From the NCBI GenBank assembly GCA_002449335.1, contig DKDL01000113.1:1-8211 (forward strand): DNA of 8,211 bases, read 5' to 3'. The notes under the pieces were generated by a model. The model was not told the DNA's origin, did no database searches, and was given only the letters and a program-made list of their open reading frames with translations. The DNA comes from Succinatimonas sp. UBA6849 (lineage in GTDB: Bacteria > Pseudomonadota > Gammaproteobacteria > Enterobacterales > Succinivibrionaceae). Shown here piece after piece: positions 1-5,491 of this stretch. The translations under genes were made by a program, and so were the position numbers. Every line of letters begins with the position of its first letter. Within the stretch, counting starts at the first letter, position 1.

Positions 1-59
1 TTTAAATTGTCAAAATCATCTTTTCCGTATGGCAATGGTAAGAATTGTTTAGTAGTCAT
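1..59 (-). CDS. AAA-ATPase-like / PD-(D/E)XK family protein, N-terminal fragment (runs off left edge)
   Basis: Only the first 19 codons are present, read leftwards from an ATG at 59-57: MTTKQFLPLPYGKDDFDNL. The pattern of a short polar start, then LP-YG-DDF, resembles the opening of the AAA-ATPase-like family (Pfam AAA-ATPase_like, usually followed by a C-terminal PD-(D/E)XK nuclease-like domain), where it precedes a YYVDKT-type motif and a RPRRFGKS P-loop. Those later motifs lie outside the window, so the assignment rests on a short stretch plus the presence of a clear member of the same family at the right edge. A weak GAG lies about 10 bases before the ATG, and a TATAAT box lies 33 bases upstream. 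The cellular role of this family is not established. The fragment could be an unrelated protein with a similar start. Confidence 0.45.
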   Translation of the reverse strand, partial: MTTKQFLPLPYGKDDFDNL

Positions 60-91
60 TGTTTTGTTCTCAATTCATTAGTTCTTCTTCA

Positions 92-97
92 ATTATA
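92..97 (-). promoter_or_regulatory. Candidate -10 box for the left-edge gene
   Basis: On the minus strand positions 97-92 read TATAAT, preceded directly by TG, about 33 bases before the ATG at 59. I see no good -35 hexamer at 15-18 bases spacing, and the surrounding DNA is so AT-rich that chance matches are likely. The right-edge AAA-ATPase-like gene has the same TGTATAAT string before it. Confidence 0.35.
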
Positions 98-229
98 CAT
101 GATAAAAATTTTGAGAATTTTGATTAGTGGCATTTAATGCTGGTAAATCATTTTGTTTTTGCCTTTTTGATACTATTTTTTGATCATCAATCCTCTTTAA
201 ACAGAACTTATTCCAAAACAAAAAAATCA

Positions 230-259
230 GTGACTTGTTGTTATGTGACTTGTTATTAA
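230..259. repeat. Two-copy 15-bp direct repeat
   Basis: The unit GTGACTTGTTGTTAT (230-244) is followed at once by GTGACTTGTTATTAA (245-259). The first ten bases are identical and only positions 11 and 15 differ. It lies in non-coding DNA, with no open frame that makes sense of it. It could be a paired regulator site or a slippage duplication. Confidence 0.7.
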
Positions 260-278
260 ATGTGCGTTTATTCGCAAC

Positions 279-310
279 TTTTGAAAAATATTTGTGACAA
301 ATTTTCAAAA
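279..310. promoter_or_regulatory. Nested 32-base dyad of unknown role
   Basis: TTTTGAAAA (279-287) is the reverse complement of TTTTCAAAA (302-310). Between them TTTGT (291-295) and ACAAA (297-301) form an inner dyad around one G, leaving only a three-base bulge (288-290). As RNA it would be an AT-only stem and weak. As DNA it could be an operator or a curved site. There is no GC core, so I do not call it a terminator. Confidence 0.35.
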
Positions 311-351
311 ATTAAAAGCAACCGCTTACGAATTGTGTAAAAAAGCTCACA

Positions 352-387
352 ATCTGTAGACAGATGATTAAATTATGCTTTTATAAC
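352..387 (+). promoter_or_regulatory. Low-confidence promoter/operator candidate upstream of the aldo-keto reductase
   Basis: ATCTGT-AG-ACAGAT (352-365) is a perfect 6+2+6 dyad. Its right half contains TAGACA (357-362, five of six matches to the -35 consensus), and TATAAC (382-387) follows after 19 bases, which is longer than ideal. If it is a promoter, the dyad would sit across the -35 box where a repressor could block it. The distance to the start codon (about 165 bases) would give a long leader that includes the 15-bp repeats. Confidence 0.2.
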
Positions 388-431
388 ACGTTTTAACAGC
401 TCCTGTTTTTAAAGCAATTTTTTAAAGACTC

Positions 432-476
432 AGATTCATAAAGCAAGGATTTATGAAGCGCGGATTTATAAAACAC
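432..476. repeat. Three-unit 15-bp tandem repeat containing an inverted repeat
   Basis: The units are AGATTCATAAAGCAA (432-446), GGATTTATGAAGCGC (447-461) and GGATTTATAAAACAC (462-476). The second and third share their first eight bases exactly. TTCATAAA (435-442) and TTTATGAA (450-457) form a perfect 8-bp inverted repeat with a 7-base spacer, and TTTATGAA recurs at 517-524. TAAAG-like cores continue further left at about 410 and 423, at 13 to 16 base spacing. It lies 75 to 120 bases before the aldo-keto reductase start. It may be a multi-site operator or simple slippage. Confidence 0.6.
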
Positions 477-552
477 ACAAAAATGTAGAAGTGAAAACAC
501 AACTATGTACTTTCCCTTTATGAAAGCTGCATTAAAACTTTTGGAGTAATAA

Positions 553-1428
553 ATGACACTAAAAGATCTACATAGCACCTTTAAATTATTAGATGGCAAT
601 AAGATCCCTTGTTTAGGCTTTGGTACCTATAAGATTGATAAAGGGCAGGCAGGTATCGATACACTGCTTCATGCCATTGAATTAGGATACAGACATTTTG
701 ATACTGCTTCATTGTATGGAACAGAAGAAGCATTAGGTACAGCCATTAAGTTATCAGGCATCGACAGAAAAAAGATCTTTGTTACCACCAAGGTTTGGAA
801 AGACGATTTAGAGCCTGAAAAGATTAGAGCTTCAGTTGCAAGTTCACTTGAAAAACTGCAATTGGATTATGTTGATTTACTTCTTATCCACTGGCCACGC
901 GCAACTGAAGATGACGACGGTTGGGAAGATAGACTTGCAAAAGCATGGCAGACTTTCATCGAGTTAAAAGAAGAGGGTAAGACTAAATCTATTGGTGTAG
1001 CAAACTTCTTGCCTCATCATTTTGATGCCTTAAAGTCTGAGGTTAAACCTTGTGTTGACCAAATTGAGTTCCATCCTGGTTACATGCAGACAGGTGCTGT
1101 TGATTACTGCCATCGTCATGGTATTGTAGTTGAAGCTTGGATGCCTTTAGGTCGTGGTGCTTTAATTGATTTACCTGTAGTAAAAGAGATTGCAATCAAA
1201 CATCAGGTAAGTGCAGGTCAGGTTCTGTTAAGATTCTGCCTAGATCATGAGGTTCTACCTTTAGTTAAGAGTTCTAACATTGAAAGAATCAGACAGAATG
1301 CGGATATCTTTGACTTTAAGCTCTCTGAAGATGAACTAACACAGTTACGCGCTGTAGCAGAAAAGACAGCCTGGTCAGGTGAGCATCCTGATCTTTCAAT
1401 TCCAAAGCTCAAGACTCCTGCAAAATAG
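553..1428 (+). CDS. Aldo-keto reductase, 2,5-diketo-D-gluconate reductase (DkgA/DkgB)-like
   Basis: This 291-residue protein is a cytosolic NADPH-dependent carbonyl reductase of the AKR superfamily, of usual length for the family. The four catalytic residues are visible: Asp50 in GYRHFDTA, Tyr55 in SLYGTEEA, Lys80 in FVTTKVW and His113 in LLIHWPR. Later family marks are IGVANF (147-152), QIEFHP (170-175) and the cofactor segment LVKSSNIERIRQN (237-249). In that segment Lys239, Ser240 and Arg245 match the residues that bind the NADP 2'-phosphate. The start is supported by GGAG six bases before the ATG. The gene stands alone: long AT-rich DNA lies before it and a hairpin terminator after it. 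Family members reduce diketogluconate, methylglyoxal, beta-keto esters or other aldehydes, and the true substrate cannot be read from sequence, so no symbol is given. Confidence 0.92.
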   Translation: MTLKDLHSTFKLLDGNKIPCLGFGTYKIDKGQAGIDTLLHAIELGYRHFDTASLYGTEEALGTAIKLSGIDRKKIFVTTKVWKDDLEPEKIRASVASSLEKLQLDYVDLLLIHWPRATEDDDGWEDRLAKAWQTFIELKEEGKTKSIGVANFLPHHFDALKSEVKPCVDQIEFHPGYMQTGAVDYCHRHGIVVEAWMPLGRGALIDLPVVKEIAIKHQVSAGQVLLRFCLDHEVLPLVKSSNIERIRQNADIFDFKLSEDELTQLRAVAEKTAWSGEHPDLSIPKLKTPAK

Positions 1429-1435
1429 AGTTTCC

Positions 1436-1467
1436 TAAATCGCCTTAGTTAATTTACAGGCGATTTA
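1436..1467 (+). terminator. Hairpin terminator after the aldo-keto reductase
   Basis: TAAATCGCCT (1436-1445) pairs perfectly with AGGCGATTTA (1458-1467), giving a 10-bp stem with a 12-base loop that starts 8 bases after the stop codon. The following tail (tatacatttcttt) is only moderately T-rich, so termination may be partial. Confidence 0.65.
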
Positions 1468-1496
1468 TATACATTTCTTTATTGACCTCCAGATGT

Positions 1497-1518
1497 ATCT
1501 GCAACATCCGTTGCAGAT
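1497..1518. promoter_or_regulatory. Perfect 9-bp hairpin/palindrome upstream of gltX
   Basis: ATCTGCAAC (1497-1505) and GTTGCAGAT (1510-1518) are exact reverse complements around the tetraloop ATCC. There is no T-run on either side, so it does not look like an intrinsic terminator. It lies about 100 bases before the gltX start. It could be a leader-RNA stem or a dimeric repressor site. A TTGACC string (1482-1487) lies just before it, but no good -10 box follows at normal spacing. Confidence 0.5.
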
Positions 1519-1565
1519 CACCTTGCTGTTATCGTCGCAGCTATCCTCTATTTATTTTTAATGAG

Positions 1566-1584
1566 CGCGACTGTCTTAGTCGTG
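1566..1584 (+). promoter_or_regulatory. Small hairpin and TAAAAT box just upstream of gltX
   Basis: CGACT (1568-1572) pairs with AGTCG (1578-1582) around loop GTCTT, and the stem extends to seven pairs (1566-1584) if one G-U pair is allowed. TAAAAT (1586-1591) follows directly and is a plausible -10 element, but no -35 hexamer is seen at standard spacing. If transcription starts after this box, the hairpin is a DNA site. If it starts further upstream, the hairpin is in the leader RNA. Confidence 0.3.
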
Positions 1585-1620
1585 GTAAAATATGGCAAAT
1601 TTTTTAAATGGGAAATAATC

Positions 1621-3024
1621 ATGACCGTTAAAACAAGATTTGCTCCATCTCCTACCGGTTTCTTACACGTAGGTGGTGCTAGAACAGCCTTATTCTCATG
1701 GCTATATGCAAGACACTGCAATGGACAGTTCGTATTACGTATTGAAGATACAGACAGAGAACGTTCAACTCAGGAAGCTATTGACGCTATTATTGAGTCA
1801 ATGAAGTGGATCGATCTGAAATGGGATGAAGGTCCTTATTATCAGACCAAGCGTTTTGACCGCTACCATGAAGTTATTGAACAGTTATTAAAAGAAGGCA
1901 AAGCTTACAAGTGCTACTGCTCAAAAGAACGCTTAGAGAAAATGCGTGAAGAGCAGATGAAGAACGGCTTAAAGCCTCGCTATGATGGTCACTGCAGAGA
2001 TGATCATTCAGAGCATGCTCCTGATGAGCCATACGTAATCCGTTTTAGAAATCCAGATGACGGTGTAGTAGCTTTTGATGATATGGTTAAAGGCCATATT
2101 GAGTTTAAGAATTCAGAGTTAGATGATTTCATCATTCAGCGTTCAGATGGTACCCCAACCTACAACTTCTGCGTAGTAGTAGATGACTGGGATATGGGTA
2201 TTACCCACGTAATCCGTGGTGATGATCATGTTAACAACACTCCTCGTCAGATTAACCTGTACAAGGCTTTAGGAGCTCCAGTTCCTGTATTCTGCCACTT
2301 AGCTATGATCTTAGGTGATGACGGTACTAAGTTATCAAAGCGTCATGGTGCTGTTTCAGTAATGCAGTATCGTGAGGATGGTTACTTACCAGAGGCTTTA
2401 GTTAACTACTTAGTTCGTTTAGGTTGGTCACACGGTGATCAGGAAATCTTCTCACGCGAGGAAATGATTTCTCTATTCACCCTAGATGCAATCACCAAGA
2501 GTGCTTCAGGCTTTAATACTAAGAAGTTAGACTGGTTAAATGCTCACTACATGAAGACTCTTCCTGCATCAGAAGTTGCTAAAGAGTTAGTATGGCACTT
2601 AAACAGAATCGGTATTACTGATTTATCAAAAGGTCCTGCTCCTGAGGAAATCGTTCGCAACTATTGCGAAAGAACCCATACTCTAAAAGAGATGGCTCAG
2701 AAGGCTGCTTGCTACTATCAGGAGATTACTGAGTATGATCCTGCTGGTGTTAAGAAGTGGATTAAAGAAGGTTCAGTTGATGTGCTAAAGGATGCTTTAG
2801 CATCATTACAGGCTCTACCTTCATGGGATGCTCAGTCAATCGATAAAGTATTAGAAGACGTTGCTGCAAAACGTGAAATCGGCATGGGCAAAGTAGGTCA
2901 GCCACTACGTATTGCTGTAACTGGTTGCGCTATGTCTCCTGGCATCGGTGACACCATGATGCTTGTAGGTCGTGAGCGTACCTTAAAGAGAATCGAAAAC
3001 GCTATTGCACACTTTAGCGCTTAA
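1621..3024 (+). CDS. gltX: Glutamyl-tRNA synthetase
   Basis: This class I aminoacyl-tRNA synthetase charges tRNA-Glu with glutamate in the cytosol. It has 467 residues (471 in E. coli). The Rossmann fold opens with APSPTGFLHVGGARTA (8-23), where HVGG (16-19) is the HIGH signature, and KLSKR (237-241) is the KMSKS loop. Also present are VLRIEDTD (38-45), ELDD (166-169), PTYNFCVVVDDWDMGITHVIRG (starting at 179) and the anticodon-binding end with GMGKVGQPLR (421-430). The zinc-binding insert has Cys98, Cys100 and Cys125, but the position of the E. coli fourth ligand (His127) is Asp here, with His129 nearby. An in-frame extension to 1561 exists, but the protein family begins at MTVKTRFAPSP, and GGGA lies about seven bases before this ATG. 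It stands as a single gene with its own terminator. Confidence 0.98.
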   Translation: MTVKTRFAPSPTGFLHVGGARTALFSWLYARHCNGQFVLRIEDTDRERSTQEAIDAIIESMKWIDLKWDEGPYYQTKRFDRYHEVIEQLLKEGKAYKCYCSKERLEKMREEQMKNGLKPRYDGHCRDDHSEHAPDEPYVIRFRNPDDGVVAFDDMVKGHIEFKNSELDDFIIQRSDGTPTYNFCVVVDDWDMGITHVIRGDDHVNNTPRQINLYKALGAPVPVFCHLAMILGDDGTKLSKRHGAVSVMQYREDGYLPEALVNYLVRLGWSHGDQEIFSREEMISLFTLDAITKSASGFNTKKLDWLNAHYMKTLPASEVAKELVWHLNRIGITDLSKGPAPEEIVRNYCERTHTLKEMAQKAACYYQEITEYDPAGVKKWIKEGSVDVLKDALASLQALPSWDAQSIDKVLEDVAAKREIGMGKVGQPLRIAVTGCAMSPGIGDTMMLVGRERTLKRIENAIAHFSA

Positions 3025-3031
3025 TACTAAT

Positions 3032-3053
3032 AAGGCAGGGCAACCTGCCTTTT
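3032..3053 (+). terminator. Intrinsic terminator after gltX
   Basis: AAGGCAGG (3032-3039) pairs perfectly with CCTGCCTT (3044-3051) around the stable loop GCAA and runs into TTTT (3050-3053). It starts seven bases after the gltX stop codon. Only 19 bases separate it from the rcsF start, so a separate rcsF promoter would have to overlap this hairpin or lie inside gltX. Confidence 0.85.
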
Positions 3054-3072
3054 AATGTTCCTAGGAATGTAA

Positions 3073-3477
3073 ATGTATTCTAATTTACTGACAAAAGCTT
3101 TGCTTGTGTCTTCTGTGTTAGTTTTAAGTTCATGCTCAAACTTTGAGTTCAAGACCAATGTAGATCCAAGCAATTTCAAAGAGTACTTCAAGCCTTCATA
3201 TGCTTCAGAAGTGTCAGAAGAAGATCTTGAGAAAGTGCCAAACCGCTCATTAGGTTTAGTTGAAGGTGTATCTTGCCAGATTAAAGACACCGATGCGATT
3301 GCAACTGAAACTGATGCAAGAACTAAAGCTAGAATCAAGGCAGCTGATTTAGGCGCAAATGCTATTAAGTTTGGCAAATGTGTTCGCCTGACTAATACTC
3401 CTGCTTGTCTGGTATCTGTTACCTGTTATGCCGATGCACTTGTAGTTGATGACTCAAAGCATACCAAGTCAGAATAG
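3073..3477 (+). CDS. rcsF: RcsF-like outer-membrane stress-sensing lipoprotein
   Basis: This is a 134-residue predicted lipoprotein. After a short charged start and a hydrophobic segment (9-18), the lipobox LSSC places the lipidated cysteine at 21. Ser at +2 is not a retention signal, so the outer membrane is expected. The C-terminal part matches RcsF: GLVEGVSCQ (61-69), ANAIKF (95-100) and Cys68, Cys103, Cys112, Cys118. Their spacings of 35, 9 and 6 are identical to E. coli Cys74, 109, 118 and 124, which form two disulfides. In E. coli, RcsF reports envelope damage to IgaA and so switches on the Rcs phosphorelay. The linker between lipid and fold (about 46 residues) is acidic and has no proline-rich stretch, unlike E. 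coli. AGGA lies six bases before the ATG. The neighbour trmO is also its neighbour in E. coli. No other Rcs gene is in view. Confidence 0.88.
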   Translation: MYSNLLTKALLVSSVLVLSSCSNFEFKTNVDPSNFKEYFKPSYASEVSEEDLEKVPNRSLGLVEGVSCQIKDTDAIATETDARTKARIKAADLGANAIKFGKCVRLTNTPACLVSVTCYADALVVDDSKHTKSE

Positions 3478-4186
3478 TTTCAATATAGAACCAATTGGTT
3501 TTATACATTCACCCTATGCCGAGAAGTTTGCTGTTCCAAGACAGCCTGGTCTTGCACCGGATGCTCTCTCGGTAATTGAGTTTTATCCTCCATACAATGA
3601 CGAGCTGTCTTTTATCGGCATAGACGGTTTCTCTCATATTCATGTGATCTTTTTATTTGATAGAGTGGAGTACACTTCATTCAGACCTAAGGTAAGACCC
3701 CCAAGGTTAGGTGGTAATACCTCAGTTGGTGTCTTTGCTACCAGATCACCTTTTAGACCTAACCGTTTAGGTCTATCTATTGTAAAACTCAATCGTGTGA
3801 TAAGAGAAAACGGTAAGGTAAAACTTGAGGTTAAAGGTGCTGATTTAGTAGATGGCACCCCAGTAATTGACATCAAGCCTTATATTCCTTTTGTAGATGC
3901 AATACCTGATGCAAAAGGAGGCTTTGCAAATGAAAAGCCTAAAGTTTTAGAGGTTGTCTATCAAGACAATTTAAACGACTATATAGAAAACTTTGTAGGT
4001 CCAAAAAGACTTGAAGCTATTACTCAAACCTTATCTCAGGATCCACGACCTGCTTACAAAGACGATGAGCATGACTCAAAGGTATACAGTGCTAAACTTT
4101 ATAATCTTGAGATCAAATTTACAGTCAATTTAAATGTCGTAACCGTAATTGCTGTAAATTGCTTATCAGGAGAATTGTCATGTTAA
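3449..4186 (+). CDS. trmO: tRNA (adenine(37)-N6)-methyltransferase TrmO (TsaA/YaeB family)
   Basis: TrmO uses S-adenosylmethionine to methylate t6A37 of tRNA-Thr to m6t6A, which fine-tunes decoding of threonine codons. The 245-residue protein (235 in E. coli) carries the whole family signature: IGFIHSPYAEKFAVPRQPG (16-34), RPPRLGG (83-89), GVFATRSPFRPNRLGLS (94-110), DLVDGTPVIDIKPY (132-145) and DPRPAY (198-203). The fold is a beta-barrel unlike Rossmann methyltransferases. I chose the ATG at 3449; a TTG immediately before it at 3446 would add one residue. Either choice overlaps the end of rcsF by about 30 bases. There is no clear Shine-Dalgarno, so translation is probably coupled to rcsF. 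Downstream it overlaps the next gene by seven bases. The order rcsF-trmO is conserved with E. coli. Confidence 0.95.
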   Translation: MTQSIPSQNSFNIEPIGFIHSPYAEKFAVPRQPGLAPDALSVIEFYPPYNDELSFIGIDGFSHIHVIFLFDRVEYTSFRPKVRPPRLGGNTSVGVFATRSPFRPNRLGLSIVKLNRVIRENGKVKLEVKGADLVDGTPVIDIKPYIPFVDAIPDAKGGFANEKPKVLEVVYQDNLNDYIENFVGPKRLEAITQTLSQDPRPAYKDDEHDSKVYSAKLYNLEIKFTVNLNVVTVIAVNCLSGELSC

Positions 4187-5469
4187 AGAAATATTCTCAT
4201 ATCCTGTTCGACCTTGATGGCACTATCTACAACACTGAATATGCCTATACCATGGCGTTGTATGATGTCGTCAAAAGAATTGATCCTAATACCAAAGAGA
4301 CCTATGACTCTTTAACCCGTTTTATGGGCTCTTCTGCTAAAGATACCAATAAAGAGCTCAAGTACTCTGAGGATGACTTTGATAAGTTGTCAGCTGAGTG
4401 GGCTGATAATGTCACAAAATATGCTGATACCATTAAACCTTTTGATGGTGTAATGGGCGTTATCAAGCATTTAAAAGAAAAAGGCTTAAAGCTTGGTATT
4501 ATTACTTCACGCGCTAAGATCATCGCAGGTCGTGAGAACTTGTTTGCCTCTCCTATTCCTGTTGAGCTCACCCCATATTTTGAGATCTCTATTTGTGCCT
4601 CCGATGTTGAGCACCCAAAGCCAGCTCCTGACTCCATCTTAAAATATATGGAGATGACAGGAGCCAAGCGTGAAGAGATCCTGTTCATAGGTGACACTCA
4701 AAGTGATATTAGCTGTGCCAAGGCAGCTGGTGTGGATTTTGGTCTGGCTGTATGGGGCACAAGATTAGAACGCTCTGTAAAAGTTGCTCACTACTTTTTA
4801 AATCCATGGGATATCGTAGGTGCTATCTTTACTTATGACAATCTAAATTACCAGTTCTACAAGTGGGCTAAAGAAATTCAGGCTATAGGTCAGATTGGTC
4901 TTACTTATTGTCAGAATGTATTTGATATTGAGCGTTTTGAAAGATTGCGTGAGATTGCTGCTTCCATGGTAGCTACTATGACAGAAGAGCCACTTGAAAA
5001 GGTTAAAGCTGCTATCTGTATGGACAAAGGCTATATCACTCCAAAGATTGATACCCGTGCAGCAGTCTTTAATAGCAAAGGTCAAATCCTGTTAGTAAAA
5101 GAAGCTAAAAACTCAAAATGGTCAATGCCTGGTGGCTGGTGTGATGAGAGTGAATCAATCTTTTCTAATACCATTAAAGAGGTACGTGAAGAAGCTGGTA
5201 TGGTGGTGTCACCATACAAGTTTGTAGCGATGCTCGATAAGAGCAAATGGAATAAAAGCTCACAGCCTTTCCATATTTTAGCTGCCTTTACTATCTGTAA
5301 AGAAGGTGATGGTCAGTTTACTAAAAACTCTGAGACCTTAGAAAGACGCTTCTTTTCATTAGATGAAATCCCTGTAGAGGATTTAAGAGTAGGTACCACT
5401 ACTATTGAGCAGATTAAGCTGTGCTTTGATGCTTATAAGACCGAGCACTGGGTACCTGTAATAGATTAG
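4180..5469 (+). CDS. HAD phosphatase-Nudix hydrolase fusion protein
   Basis: This 429-residue cytosolic protein has two hydrolase domains. Residues 1 to about 215 are a HAD phosphatase of the phosphoglycolate phosphatase/PpaX type: DLDGT (11-15, nucleophile Asp11 and acid Asp13), TS (109-110), Lys147 in HPKPAPD, and GDTQSD (171-176). Residues 225-285 resemble the N-terminal helical domain (Nudix_N_2) of YjhB-type ADP-ribose pyrophosphatase-like proteins. Residues 290-415 are a Nudix domain with box G319-x5-E325-x7-KEVREEAG, which is intact except for Lys333 in place of the usual Arg. The start ATG (4180) overlaps the trmO stop as ATGTTAA and has AGGAG seven bases upstream, so the upstream in-frame starts are not needed. 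The frame is open across both domains, so it is not a sequencing join of two genes. The substrate is unknown. Cleavage of an NDP-linked compound followed by dephosphorylation is inference. Confidence 0.9.
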   Translation: MLKKYSHILFDLDGTIYNTEYAYTMALYDVVKRIDPNTKETYDSLTRFMGSSAKDTNKELKYSEDDFDKLSAEWADNVTKYADTIKPFDGVMGVIKHLKEKGLKLGIITSRAKIIAGRENLFASPIPVELTPYFEISICASDVEHPKPAPDSILKYMEMTGAKREEILFIGDTQSDISCAKAAGVDFGLAVWGTRLERSVKVAHYFLNPWDIVGAIFTYDNLNYQFYKWAKEIQAIGQIGLTYCQNVFDIERFERLREIAASMVATMTEEPLEKVKAAICMDKGYITPKIDTRAAVFNSKGQILLVKEAKNSKWSMPGGWCDESESIFSNTIKEVREEAGMVVSPYKFVAMLDKSKWNKSSQPFHILAAFTICKEGDGQFTKNSETLERRFFSLDEIPVEDLRVGTTTIEQIKLCFDAYKTEHWVPVID

Positions 5470-5491
5470 GTAAGATTATTTGGGAGTCAAA

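Larger units (their letters stand above)
60..552. other. AT-rich non-coding region between divergent genes
   Basis: About 490 bases separate the left-edge minus-strand gene from the aldo-keto reductase. The base composition is visibly richer in A+T than the neighbouring genes. The small open frames on the minus strand here begin at TTG, lack ribosome binding sites and have low-complexity translations, so I call no gene. What it holds: a palindromic TTGATcATCAA at 180-190, a 15-bp direct repeat (230-259), a nested dyad (279-310), a short dyad (352-365) overlapping a possible promoter, and a three-unit 15-bp tandem repeat (432-476). It may combine two divergent promoters with decayed sequence. 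Confidence 0.6.

Noticed and set aside
93..308. Minus-strand open frame of 71 codons
   Set aside because: Starts at TTG without a ribosome binding site, is low-complexity (Asn/Lys/Ser), and its NKSHNNKS stretch only reflects the 15-bp DNA repeat.
279..310. Intrinsic terminator
   Set aside because: The dyad has no GC-rich core, and neither flanking gene ends here; the neighbouring genes diverge from this region.
432..476. CRISPR array
   Set aside because: Units are 15 bp and directly adjacent with no spacers; no cas gene is in the window.
393..599. Minus-strand open frame with pentapeptide-like repeats
   Set aside because: Starts at TTG inside the aldo-keto reductase gene; the five-residue periodicity is a by-product of the 15-bp repeat, and no family is recognised.
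1561..1620. N-terminal extension of gltX by 20 codons
   Set aside because: GltX proteins begin at the MTVKTRFAPSP segment; the 1621 ATG has a suitable GGGA, and the extension sequence overlaps a hairpin and a promoter-like box.
3027..3377. Minus-strand open frame of 116 codons
   Set aside because: Antisense shadow of rcsF; it would also read through the gltX terminator and has no recognisable domain.
3640..3876. Minus-strand open frame within trmO
   Set aside because: Shadow of the trmO coding sequence with no ribosome binding site and no family match.
4302..4697. Minus-strand open frame of 131 codons, and the one at 4843-5085
   Set aside because: Both lie fully inside the HAD-Nudix gene on the opposite strand and show no domain pattern.
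5480..5491. TTG start for ycdX four codons upstream
   Set aside because: The TTG is part of the GGGAG ribosome binding region that serves the ATG at 5492, where the YcdX family begins.
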